The notes under the pieces were generated by a model. That model saw only the letters and a program-made list of their open reading frames with translations. It did no database searches and had not been told where the DNA came from. Source: Escallonia rubra (Eukaryota > Streptophyta > Magnoliopsida > Escalloniales > Escalloniaceae). From it: a stretch of DNA of 64,000 nt. Position 1 is the stretch's first letter; the number at the start of each line of letters is the position of its first letter. Shown here piece after piece: positions 34,700 through 45,844 of the stretch. Position numbers and translations under genes: made by a program. The stretch lies in assembly GCA_033065855.1 (NCBI GenBank), contig JAVXUO010001984.1:21001-85000 (forward strand), read 5' to 3'.

Positions 34700-34965
34700 G
34701 GCGAAAGTTAGAATCGTCTCCAGAGATAACAAAGCCCATTTTTTTTATGAACCGTCCATATCCGGTGAATCCTTCTCATTTTGTAGATACTGCTCGTTGC
34801 ATCAATGGTTCTTATGCTATGGGTGGCCACTCAAATGAATCAGATGTGAGAGATTTGTGATGTACAGGGCTAATGGCTTTGACATCATTGTAAATTAAGG
34901 ATGTTGATCACAATGTTACGTATTTAAACATTCACAGTGCGTTGGTACATTATTTTGAGCTTAAA
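34700..34965 (+). pseudogene. GUB_WAK ectodomain exon fragment
   Basis: Aligns by eye with 46229-46510 of pseudogene E: GTGGCGA, a TTTTATGA segment, then TCAGATGTGAGAGAT and GGTGCTGACATC-like sequence. Frame is lost by several indels. It is the remnant of another LRK10L-type gene whose kinase part is gone. Confidence 0.6.
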
Positions 34966-34984
34966 TGATTTTTGTGTTTAAAAT

Positions 34985-35709
34985 CATTTAAACACCCTAG
35001 AGCATTTGTTTGTTTCCTTTCAAAGATTCTTGTATTCCTCTCCTGCCATATGCCATATACTGTTGTAGCCACAATAAGTTTCCCAAGCTTGGCTTTAAAA
35101 CTTTTAATTTCCCTTTGAATTGCTATGCCACAGAAGAGCTAAATTGTTCCCATGACTGGCAGTTGGGTTGTACATGTATCTTTCCTAAGGCAATGTGCCA
35201 GATTTCTGCTGCAAAGGGGCATTGAGTGAATAAATGATCCTCAGTTTCAACATTCCTTAGATACATTACACATTGATCATCTTGTGTGACTTTCCATGCT
35301 TTCAACTTAGCTTTAGTCCCGAGTCCTCATTTGCATAATATCCATAGCATGATTGCACATCTAGGTATATTACCTGTGAACCATATGAGCTTCCATATGG
35401 ACTCATAACTACCATGTCTTCTTAAGGCATCTCATGCTGATTTGATAGTAAACTGTCCATTGCTGGTCAAGCTCCAATTGGTTTGATCAGATACCCCTCT
35501 ATTTGGTGGTTGCAGGTTGGACAACAGAGAGTGTATTGTTCTTAGCTCCCTTGATCTATTCAACAGTGGTCTCCATACCTCTCCTTGGATAATATCACAT
35601 ACCATTGCATCTTCCTGTAGTCCAGAGTCATAAACAGCCCTTTGTCCAAACTGTTCAATCAAGGTATTCTCATTAAGCCATATGTCCTTCCACAGCCAAG
35701 TATTCTTCC
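34985..35709 (-). mobile_element. LINE (non-LTR retrotransposon) 3' fragment, zf-RVT region
   Basis: The minus strand reads the C-terminal part of a plant LINE polyprotein: NTWLWKDIWLNENTLIEQF, GEVWRPLLNRSRELRTI, SLTSNGQFTIKSAW, then the zinc-binding reverse-transcriptase motif C.MYLRNVETEDHLFTQCPF followed by EIW, and near the end VYGIWQERNTRIFERK. One or two stops interrupt it. The 5' part is missing. The fragment is cut at 35709-35720 by the LTR of the next copia element. Confidence 0.8.
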
Positions 35710-35720
35710 GATCTCCCCCT

Positions 35721-36111
35721 TGTTGAACTCAATAACAATACAAGTTGTAATACTCTCAAAAGGTATGAAAATACACTCAGTAATCAAAAGCTCACAACAC
35801 AATTTGCTTCGAAGAATGCACACTTTATTCAGTCCAGTAACCAGCCTTATATAGGCTTACAAACAAGGAAGACAGTTTCCTCCCACAAACTCCATGACTC
35901 CACTAACTAGGTCCAACTAAATCACTAACATATAGGAAAAACAAACTAACAAACAGAAAATATTTCATGGCTAAAAAGTAGCAACAAACTTGATAATGGT
36001 TAAACCCACTAACATAACTAACAATTAAAGAGAAACTAAATCTGGACTGACTTGGTCAAGCCTTGAATCATCCTTCTAGAAGCTATCAGGTTGGTGTTGC
36101 AAACTTTAACG
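35721..36111 (-). repeat. 3' LTR of second copia element
   Basis: On the minus strand it starts CGTTAAAGTTTGCAAC (ancestral TG mutated to CG) directly after the purine tract and ends GAGTTCAACA. A TATA box, CCTATATAAGGC, lies at about 35850-35861. Confidence 0.75.
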
Positions 36112-38010
36112 CTCCCCCACAACACCAGCTCTTGTTTTCTTCACCATGCCAAGCTGATGACAAAAACTTTCCACCTTGTTGACGCTTACACCTTTTGTGA
36201 ACAAAACTGCTACTTGGTCCTCTGTCTTAATCTGCTGCAACCCAATTTCTTCTTGCAGAACTTTTTCCCTGATAAAATGATAATGCACTTCCACATGTTT
36301 AGTTCTTGCATGAAAAACGGGATTCTCTGCCAAACGTATTGCCGACAAGTTGTCACAATACAAGGGAATTGCATAGCCTATGGGTTGATGTAGATCCTTC
36401 ATAAATTGTATAAGCCAAGTGCTCTCTTGGGCTGCCATTGCTGCTGCTCAGTACTCCGCTTCCGTTGTTGACAACGACACAGTCGGTTGCCTTTTACTGC
36501 ACCAGGAGATTGCTCCTGTTCCAAGCTTAAACACATACCCAGTAGTTGAGCGACGAGTATCGTGATCTCCTGCGTAATCAGCATCACAATAACCAACAAG
36601 CTTGTAATCTCCACCTTTCTTGTAAAAGATACCATAATCAATCGTACACCTTACATATCTCTGCATTCACAGAACAACATCCATATGAGGTTTCTTTGGA
36701 TTTTGCATATACCGACTCATAACACCAACTGCATAAGAGATATCAGGTCGAGTCAATGTTAAGTAGATTAGACTATCTACCAATTGTCGATACATTGTTG
36801 CATCTTCCAAATCCTTTCCTACATGTGCACATATTTTGGCATTTGGCTCTATAGGTATCGAAATTGGCTTGCACCGTGGCATTCCGAACTTCTTCAACAA
36901 ATCTTTGGAATACTTTTGCTGATGAAGAAATATTCCTTCTTGAGTATGATCAATCTCTAGACCAAGAAAGTGTTTGAGTTGTCCAAGTTCTTTCATTTGA
37001 AAGCGAACTAAGAGATTCTTCTTTGTTCGGAGAATTTCTTCTTCACAATCACCTGTTATGATTAAATAATCCACGTACAGTAGCACAATAGCTAGCTTCC
37101 GTTCATTGATTTTGAAAAACAAACTAGAATCTACAGGTGTCACCAAATAACCACTTTGAATTAGAAATTCACCAATCTTACCATACCAGCCCTTGGTGCA
37201 TGCTTTAATCCGTAGAGCGCCTTCCGCAGCTTACACACATATTTAGGGTGACCTTGATTCTGAAAACCCATTGGCTGAATCATGTAGATCTCCCGATCTA
37301 GCTCCCCATGCAAAAATGCATTCTTCACGTCCATCTGCCACATGTTCCGGTCTTTACTAGCTGCAAATGCAAGTAAAACTCGCACTGTTGTAAGCTTTAC
37401 AACTGGACTAAATGTTTTTTCATAGTCTAGTCCATATTGTTGACTGAACCCTCGAGCCACCAATCTAGCTTTGTACCCCTCAATTGATCCATCTGTGCGA
37501 CACTTTATTTTATAAACCCATTTGCAAGAAATAGGTTTCACATCTCTTGGCTTTGCCACGAGCTCCCAAGTCTGACTTCGTTCTAATGCAGCAATTTCTT
37601 CTTCCATAGCTTTAATCCACATAGAATCTTGAAATGCCTCTTCAAACGTCTCAGGTTCAACGACTTCTTCTGCTATGGCAGCGATGGCATATTAATTTGG
37701 GATTTGTCTTTCGAACTCTTGTAGATCTTCTGGGTTGTAATTGCTAAGTTGGTACTTCTGTTTCACTAGGTTCACCTTCTTCACTTGGTCCTTGATACAC
37801 ACCAGTTTGCCAAGGATTCTGAGCTAAGGTATTCGAGTCTTGTAATATCTCCTCTTCTGAGGACCACCATGAAGACGCTTCATCGAACACCATATTTCGA
37901 GATGTATAGCACCTTCCATTTGTTGGATTAGAACATTTCCACCCTTTTCTTTGGCTGTCATATCCCACAAAGTATGTAGGCTGGTTTGAAGGATATTTAC
38001 GGAATAACAA
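36112..38010 (-). pseudogene. copia integrase C-terminus, RT and RNase H remnant
   Basis: The integrase tail (FRKYPSNQPTYFVGYDSQRK) lies near 38000. RT starts with the MWIKAMEEEIAALERSQTWE segment and shows YKARLVARGFSQ, MDVKNAFLHGELDREIYM and YGLKHAPR. A frameshift follows at about 37165. The catalytic motif reads [10 protein letters not shown] instead of YVDDL, a loss of the second catalytic Asp. RNase H follows with [11 protein letters not shown], a stop, [27 protein letters not shown], a stop, and CDNLSAIRLAENPVFHART. It is inactive. Confidence 0.87.
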
Positions 38011-38015
38011 ATTTA

Positions 38016-38806
38016 TGTGAGGGTATTATTGGCTAAAAAATGATTTACAAGATTTGAGACTTTTAGAAGTACTATAGATTATCTTATAGAAAAGAAAATA
38101 CAAAGAAAATTGAGATTCTGGAATTATCTTGTATCAAATGACACCCAGATTATAAAGTAATTACCTCTAATGACACTGTAATTTAAACCACCGCCCTCCC
38201 TTCCAAGAATAAATAGATACATATATGATACTATAAGTTATTAGAGACAAGAAAAATAAATGAACACTTTATAAGAAGTGAAAGGAGATAATCATAATTA
38301 AACAATTGACGTCCTGAAAAACTGTCTTCCATTAATTACCTTTAGCCACAGGCCGCGCTCCTCAGTGACAAATTAATTGGCCAACACTTGATTTTTTTGA
38401 CAAAGATAACAAAAGTCACCGAAAGCAGAAGAAAAGGTAGAGTTGTAACAATAATTTTGTAGATGCACCGAAAAGATACGAGTTGTAACAATAATTAAAA
38501 ACCACTAAAACCGTAACAACGTGGTTCTGTCACAACAAAGAAAAAGGAAGGTCTGTGCTTCAAGTCAATGATGTATGGTCTTCATAAACTGAAGGGGCAG
38601 GTCGTTGGAAGGTGTGTGCTTCAAGTCAGTGAAGTCTGCGGCGTGAAGAATGGGTTTGGATGAGCTACTGCATGGAAATTTCTAATTGAGCCAAGCGTTT
38701 AGAAGGGCTTTATGTAGCATGTACAATGAGCTCCCCACCATTTTAATCTCTCGTTACCAGGCATATGCAAAATCAAAACAGAAACAGCACGTACTGAGAG
38801 TGATCG
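38016..38806 (+). promoter_or_regulatory. Upstream region of gene C
   Basis: No other gene. AT-rich with a duplicated GGTGTGTGCTTCAAGTCA-like motif (about 38551 and 38609). A clear TATA box is not evident close to the ATG. The probable leader is 38690-38806. Confidence 0.35.
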
Positions 38807-41800
38807 ATGTTAAGAGCAAGACTAGCTGTTGTTGTTGGCCTCATGGCCCTTGTGTGCACTCTACTTCTTGATACCCCTAGTGCCAATAGAACTGGGAACC
38901 CGCAGGAGTACTGCTCCCCTTCATCTTGCGGAAATATTGGCAATATCATGTTCCCGTTTCACTTAAGAGGCGATCATCGTCATTGCGGTAAACGCTACTT
39001 TGAGCTTGTTTGCGAGAACAATCGCACCGTAATGTACCTGGGCGCCGCTGAGAAATACTATGTCAAAGACATCTCCTACATAAGGCGAGCAATACAGCTA
39101 GTAGATGTCCGTCTGGACAAAGATTTCTGCTCCATTTCTCGTCTTTCCTTTTTGAATTCCTATCCATTTGGAGGAATTGGAACATTTGGAAAGCCGTATC
39201 TTCAACTGAATACGTCGGCTTACAAGGAAGATTTAACTTTTGCTACTTGTCCATTCCCAGTTGATTCTCCCTTATATGTGAATCTTTCCACTTGCGCTTC
39301 CCAGAGCTACTTTTATGCTGTATTTGGGCCATATGTCTATGACGAGTGGTGCAGTCTCAACTTTACGTATCCTTATCCTTACCCGGTCAGCAACCTCTCT
39401 ATTTCTTCTGTGCACCACGAGTTGATACGTGGGTTTGAAATGATTTGGTATTTTAATCTTTATCCTTCGTTTGCTGTGAGGTATGTTATACATCTGGTGT
39501 CAAATTAATATCATCACTGCGTAATTCTTCAAGTTCGTAATGATTTTGGTCATTAATGTTCACGATGATAAAAGTTAAAGTCTAGAGTACCCTTATGACT
39601 TTGTTCATCTTGTTCGCAGGGTTGATGAAATTCTTAGTGGCAATAAAGAAATTGGCTTCCTTTTCGGTAATGGTCATTCTTTTATTCTTCTTTACTTGCT
39701 TTGAGCTAAAGTTTATGTAGTTTTGCTTTTGCTGATTGGCTATCACACCGAGTTATTGCATTCTCCGCGACCCTTGTGAGGTTTAAATAACTTTTATTAC
39801 CTCTTTAGACTAATTTGTTAGCTTGTGTCAGCCTAGAAACTCGTGCCGAGCACAGCACGACCGTCTAATCAATAGCCATCTATTTTATAAGCTTTTTATT
39901 GAGCGATTTATGTTGAATAAATTTTGGCTCCTACCCCAGTTGTAGGAATCTTCATCCAACCCCATGTATAGTGACAATTAATAGTTGCTAAATGTTTCAA
40001 GCGACTTTTCTTCTAACACTTTCAGTAACAATTATTAGCAATACTTTTTTAGCCTCACTAAATAAAAACAACTAGAAACATTTAGAGACAATTGATTGTC
40101 GCTATATAAGGGGTAGGAGGAAGATTCCTCCAACCGGAGTTGCAATCAATTTTTTTCTGTTTGAGTTTTCATGGCTATTTCATCATCAAAGATAGTCACA
40201 TTTATCTTTAAAGGAGTCAACTTCTTTTTAACATATTAAATTAACTCTTTTTGATAAAATATCAATAAACAATATCTTTATGCTTATAGTTATTTTTGAT
40301 TTGGTAGCCATATAGAGGAACAAAAATTTGAAGTTAATTTAGTACTCAAAAGAGAAAAAAAGTGGACTCCACTAGTAAAAGTATGCGGATAATATATTGA
40401 GATAAATTTTCTATTGCGTAAGACATTTTTATTGTGCTAGTGTAAGTATCTTTTATGTTTTCTATACCATATAGTTTATAAAATTTAACCAACACGACTA
40501 ATTAAAAAACGTTGTGGTGACACTTCTAGAAGCATATAGAATCCACCAATAGAAGTATACAGATAAAATAGTAAGATCTTCACCTTATTGCATGGCACAA
40601 AAATATAAGGTTTAAAAACTTTAATCAACATGACTAAATATGATAGCTCCAAACTTCGTAGTAAGCAACTTGTTGAACAAAATTTAGGGCTAATGCCAAG
40701 TATATATCATAAAGTATCACCCGTTACAGCTTAAATACCCAACTTTTTAAAGTACCAAATCTGTACCTAAAGTACTATTTTTGAACCAGATCAGTCATGT
40801 CGCTACGAGAAGGTGGAAGCTATTAAAAGGTCCAGAGGTATAATTGTCGTTTATCAAAAAAAGTTCATAAAACAAATTCACGTGACCATGTTTTCCTACT
40901 TAATTGGTCCACACACACGTATATATGTATACGCGCGCACGTGTGTGTTGTTGTAAGTATAATACATTTATCTCAATAGCGACACTTTTATATTTAGTAT
41001 ATAGTATTTATAAATTCTATTTCACATAAAAAAATAAACCAAAGAAAAATATTAGTCCATATTCGATTGCAATAAGCTTTGTAAAATTATATAAAAAAGA
41101 AATTTTTTACTAGTTGTTAGGATCCTATAAAAAAACAAATAATCGGTCTATATTCGATTATAATAAGCTTTGTAAGAATACATAAAAAGAAAAAAAAAAC
41201 TACAATTTGAAGGTTATAGATTTTCTCAAATATACTAAAAAAAATTAGATTAATCGTATCATCTTTTTTCCAAATATAAATTTTGAAATGTTTTCTAAAT
41301 TTTATATATGCGATACAACCACTTTGTTGGTCGTGAGGTCTTATCTAGCATAACTGACATATAATTCGTTTACTAAAAGTCTAAAACTATATATTGTATA
41401 ATTCATTTTAGAAATAAGGACCCTATCCATATTTAATTGTGAGATCAATTTTTTTTGTTTTAAATCTCATATGCTATTATTTTTATTTTTTTTGAATCTA
41501 TGGACTTTTGTTTTCATAGTAGACAATATTTTCTTGGTCGTGCGGTCTTATCTAAAAAAACTGACCTATAATCTGTTCACATAATATATATGTCTATAAG
41601 TTCTCTATCACAATGGAAGCATGATTTGATGGTATGTCGCGCAAAGAAACTATCGTTAAGTTTCATTGCATTTCTCGCTTCGCTTATTATGTTTTTTATA
41701 TAGATATATGGTCTAATTTTGGAGACATTTGATGGAAATAGTTATGTAAATGATGAAATCATGCATGATTATCTCAGTTATGTAAACGATGCTATATACA

Positions 41801-43228
41801 TGTTTAGCATGTAATTTGCAAGATGTACATCGGAAAATTCGTAAATCTTACTCATACAAAAGAGTGTTGATAATAGGAACATGGCGAACAATAGCAGGTG
41901 AAAGTTTTTCCTACTGGGAGAGTGCACCAAACTTGATTCTTTGTTATAAGCTTAAGTCTCATAGAGTACTGTCAACCATCCATACTAAACCATATAACGG
42001 ATAAGTCACACCTCTTTGGACATGTAATTATCACATGCTTTCAAAACATTAAAAGGAAACATTCACCTCATATGTGGTCTAATCCATGCCTTGTCTTTGA
42101 TTTTATTGCGAAGCAGTATACCTGATAGTAAGGACTTCAATCGGGATAGTCTGTTTGGTTCTGGTTCTATTATACAGATATCGAAGAAGACAGTTGTCAA
42201 TGGATGATAGCATTGAAAGCTTCCTTCAGGCTCACAATAACTTTAGGCCGATTAGGTACTCTTATTCAGAGATAAAGCAGATGACAAAATGTTTTAATGA
42301 TAAGTTAGGTGAAGGAGGGTATGGTTTGGTGTTTAAAGCAAAACTTCGGAGTGGCCGTTTAGTAGCAGTAAAATTGTTGGGGAAGTCAAAAGCTAGTGGA
42401 CAGGATTTCATCAGCGAAGTTGGCACAATAGGAAGGATTCATCATGTCAATGTGGTGCAACTAATTGGATTTTGTGCAGAGGGATCAAAACGAGCTCTTG
42501 TGTACGAGTTCATGCCAAATGCTTCTCTTGATAAGTTTATTTTCTCCAGGGGAGAGAAGAAGAACCTTTTAAGCTGGGACACAATATACGCGATTGGTCT
42601 TGGAGTGGCTCGAGGGATTGAATACTTGCATAGAGGATGTGATAGGCAAATTCTGCATTTTGATATCAAACCCCACAATATTCTTTTGGATGAAAATTTT
42701 GCCCCAAAACTTTCAGACTTTGGACTTGCCAAATTGTACTCAACAGATGATAGTATTGTATCTCTCACGGCAGCACGGGGAACATTAGGATATATTGCCC
42801 CTGTGTTGTTTTACAAATCTATTGGTGGTGTCTCATATAAGGCTGATGTGTACAGCTTCGGCATGCTGTTGATGGAAATGGTGGGGAGAAGGAAAAATGT
42901 GAGCGCATATGCAGACCACTCAAGTAAGATATACTTCCCATCGTGGATTTATGATCGCATTCAACAAGGAGGGGACATGGAGTTAGGAAATGTCTCTGAA
43001 GATGTTGGAAAGCTTGCGAGGAAGATGACCTTGGTTGCACTATGGTGCATACAGATGAAGCCTGTGGATCGTCCGTCTATGAGCAAAGTCCTGGACATGC
43101 TTCAAGGGGAAGTCGGATTGCTGAAGATTCCTCCTAAACCAACTTTTCATCCGCAGGAGGTTTCTGTTGCGGAGCATCATGGAATATCATCTTCTTCATC
43201 CGACATCGACATAAGCATAACTAGCTGA
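38807..43228 (+). CDS. LRK10L-type receptor-like kinase, gene C (three exons, predicted intact)
   Basis: Exons 38807-39480, 39620-39666 and 42117-43228 join with consistent phase and GT...AG borders into 610 residues. Residues 1-26 are a signal peptide. A GUB_WAK galacturonan-binding-type ectodomain follows from [11 protein letters not shown], Cys-rich and with several N-glycosylation sites. A membrane helix lies at about 241-263 ([19 protein letters not shown]). The kinase has GEGGYG (305-310), the VAVK Lys (326), the helix-C Glu (341), a non-RD catalytic loop HFD (421-423) and DFG (441-443). The APE motif is APV: GTG at 42803-42805 where its paralogue B has GAA. Kinases of this family sit in the plasma membrane, and some act in immunity (Lr10 type). 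The Glu loss may weaken the fold or the activity. It is the only open gene of the cluster. The splice model is my inference. Confidence 0.78.
39921..40150. mobile_element. Foldback MITE in intron 2 of gene C
   Basis: An inverted repeat: left CCAGTTGTAGGAATCTTC with GTGACAATTAATAGTTGC, right GAAGATTCCTCCAACCGG with GACAATTGATTGTCGC. The arms are about 80-90 bp around a short AT-rich loop. No coding capacity. Confidence 0.6.
40151..42116 (+). other. Remainder of intron 2 of gene C
   Basis: No exon found. About 40688 (AGGGCTAATGCCAAGTATATATC) starts a stretch resembling the TIR family of the MULE at 21813, but no partner is seen. 41650-42116 is homologous to 31160-31595 of pseudogene B, including the region before the kinase exon. 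Confidence 0.5.
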
Positions 43229-43985
43229 ACTCTTGGAATAATTTTGCGCTAAGTTCTTACTAGGTACTTTTAATTGCATAAGTTACATGTCCTCTTAAAC
43301 ACCAATATAACAGTAAAGTAGCATCTACTTTATTATACATGAGGTGTAGCTTTATTATTATAATCGAATGTGGTAGTGTCTGCTGTGGGAAGTCGAGCTT
43401 TAGTAACTCAATGAGAACATCATCAGCATAGGTTTCTCGCAATCAAGTGGCCAAAATCCGAACGAATGGTGAAGGATTTGATCCTGGGAGTGCGTGCAAT
43501 TGGAGTTTTTCATATAAAGCTGATGCTAATTGATTTTTTTTAAGAAGAAGGAGAAACTTGAGTGTGTTAGGGATAATCCAAACTAGGTTTACTTTCTGGT
43601 CTCTTCATGGACTTAAGGAGGCTAATTGGTATATTTCAATACTTATCTCCCTTACCTGGCAACCACGTTGAAGTGGAACTTTGAACATTGAATTTGCATG
43701 CCGTCATGCTCTGTGTTTCTCCATATCTACATTGCTTGATTGCCATTATATTTGCAATCTTCTGTATCAAGTTTGTGGAATTATAGTTGATGACATCTGA
43801 GGTTCACCAGATATAATAAGCTTCGAAGCAGCTTCTACTACTTGATATGATGCGGTTAGATTACATTTATTTTTAGACCATCGATGAATGACATGCCAAG
43901 AAATTACTAATACGTTTGCATCCTTAATCAAAGTTCCGTAAGCTCGCGAAGTCAGCCATCTAGGAACCATATATCTAATTGTGCA
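43229..43985 (+). other. 3' flank of gene C
   Basis: No gene. Homologous to 32708-33777 downstream of pseudogene B, which has about 300 bp extra between 32860 and 33180. Confidence 0.65.
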
Positions 43986-44089
43986 GGTTGGAAGTGCGAA
44001 AGTTTTCGGTGCATATAAGCATATTGACAACTTTACTTTGGCCTTATTACTCTAGACTGCCAGCTCTTGTTGAAGAGGTCTTTCGGGTG

Positions 44090-45180
44090 TACCCGCTTTT
44101 TATATCTGTTGCTTTCGTAGCATCAGAAAGATTTGGGAGCATGGTCCAACTCTCTCCAATGCCGGCATAAGAATTTCTAGTATCGTTAAACACCGATCTA
44201 CTGGAAACCACCAAATTAGCATCTCCATCTTCCTCAATCCAGTCACTTGTGTATCCGTTCTGGAAAAATAAACTCGACTAATATTGACCGTCCGACCAAT
44301 GTTCTTACTGCCTCCTACCATTTTCGGTAAATAACCTCCTACCATTTCAAGCAGTAACATTACAAAACTATAAACATCCGACTTGCATGAAAGTTTCTTG
44401 ATATTTCTAGATACCGCTTCAGGTGCAATATAGCCCATGGTCTCCCTAGCCATAGTAATGCGGACATCACTTTTCTCCTTGGAGCACAACTTTGCCGGAC
44501 CAAAAACAGTGGTCTTTGGAATGAAGATGTGATCTAACAAGATATTATTAGAACCAAAAAAAAAAAATCTAACAAGATATTATTGGGTATAATATCAAAA
44601 TGGAGGATACTTTGATCCCACCCCTGATAAAATTATTCAATTCCCCTGGCTATGCTTAATGAAATGCCTTGAATCTTTGCCATCCAAGGCTAGTGTTCTT
44701 ACAACTCAGCCGAAAATATGAACTTTCTAGTGATTCATCGGGTAGGAACTCATCAGAGCTCGTTGAAATCAATCAGCGAAAAAGCCAACCAAAAGAAACC
44801 AAATTGACATGGCGAATCCTGCTAATTGTTCCAACTTCACTAATAAATTCTTCCCCATCTCCCTTGGAATTGTTGAGGACCTTAACGACAGCAAAAAATT
44901 CACCAGAAAGCTACCCTCTGTACACTGTTCCATCACGTCCTTGGCCTACTTTCTCACCGAACTGATTAGTGACTTCTAATATTAGCATAGGAGTATCTTG
45001 TAGGCTTTAGAGCTCTGTATTCCTCTATGACTTTCCATCTTTACTTGATTTTCCTCTATGGCTTTAGAGCTCTTGTAGACTCCTATTTGATTCGAGCTGT
45101 AGACATGGTAGACTGCCATAACTACTACAATCAGAGACAAGAAACCCAAGATCACGACTGTTGACGTAATTTAGCAAGTC
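44090..45180 (-). pseudogene. LRK10L receptor kinase pseudogene D (membrane and kinase)
   Basis: On the minus strand, a membrane segment (VVILGFLSLIVVVMAVYHVY, about 45105-45164) and the juxtamembrane YRALKPTRYSYANI lead into a kinase with an altered glycine loop (VGQGRDGTVYRG). Then come [13 protein letters not shown], a catalytic loop HFDIIPNN, GPAKLC (DFG lost) and MGYIAPEAVSR, then SDVYSFVMLLLEMVGG. Stops and frameshifts are frequent. There is a small tandem duplication of CCTCCTACCATTT (44334 and nearby) and an 18-nt A-rich insertion at 44550-44567. The C-terminus is degenerate. No ectodomain exon was found upstream. It lies head-to-head with pseudogene E. Confidence 0.8.
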
Positions 45181-45757
45181 ATAAACCCTGTATCGCTGAT
45201 AATAACATATAATATCCAAAAAGAATAGTATGAATATGAAGTGGAAGAAGAAGATTGTCATTTTCAGGACCTACTGACATTGCTGCGCTAGTTCGTTAGC
45301 AGGTAACAGAGAATATAGAGGCAAGTTAGTGATTTGGATTTGGACTTGGTTGAATTCCAAAGAGTGATAGTCCGAAAATATGTGCAGCTTGCATATAATT
45401 CTCGCAGAAAAAATGTGCAGCTTGCATATATATCACGGAGAGTTGAATTTGTGTAGGCATATTTGTTTTAGCTTTGACTGAATAATAATCTTCAAAATCT
45501 TTTATGACAATATCTGCAAGCAATGGAGAAAAAGACTACTCAACAGACTTTTGTAAACATTCCCTTTTTAATTGGTAGTCAGATACATTCAGTCATCTTC
45601 CAGTTCTTTATAAAGATAAATAAGAATGTGTCATATTATAGGTAAGAGACTGATCCAGATAGCATCTAATGTAAATTTGCTGACAGTCAAGTGTATCATC
45701 AATGCCAATTGTCAATCGTTAGAAAGCTATAAACAAAGCGTATCATCATTTGAGGTT
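45181..45757. other. Divergent intergenic region between D and E
   Basis: No gene. A short direct repeat (TGTGCAGCTTGCATATA) occurs at 45382 and 45415. It contains the upstream region of E on the plus strand and of D on the minus strand. Confidence 0.5.
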
Positions 45758-45765
45758 TATATAAA
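45758..45765 (+). promoter_or_regulatory. TATA box of pseudogene E
   Basis: TATATAAA, 80 bp before the ATG at 45845, a good distance for a plant promoter with a leader of about 50 nt. Confidence 0.6.
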
Positions 45766-45844
45766 ACCAGATTTTGGGCAATCCTAATCCAAGCTCTATC
45801 TCTTTACAAACTCACGCACACAGACAACACAAACATCCACAAGC

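Larger units (their letters stand above)
35721..38015 (-). mobile_element. Second Ty1/copia element, 5'-truncated
   Basis: Reading right to left: end of integrase, reverse transcriptase, RNase H, polypurine tract (GTTGTGGGGGAG) and a 391-bp 3' LTR. Everything upstream of the integrase C-terminus, including the 5' LTR, is absent beyond 38015. It is a different lineage from the element at 196-7503. Confidence 0.85.

Noticed and set aside
40905-40950. Alternating ACACACGTATATATGTATACGCGCGCACGTGTGTG tract as an origin or cruciform site
   Set aside because: A simple purine-pyrimidine microsatellite in an intron. No other supporting signal.
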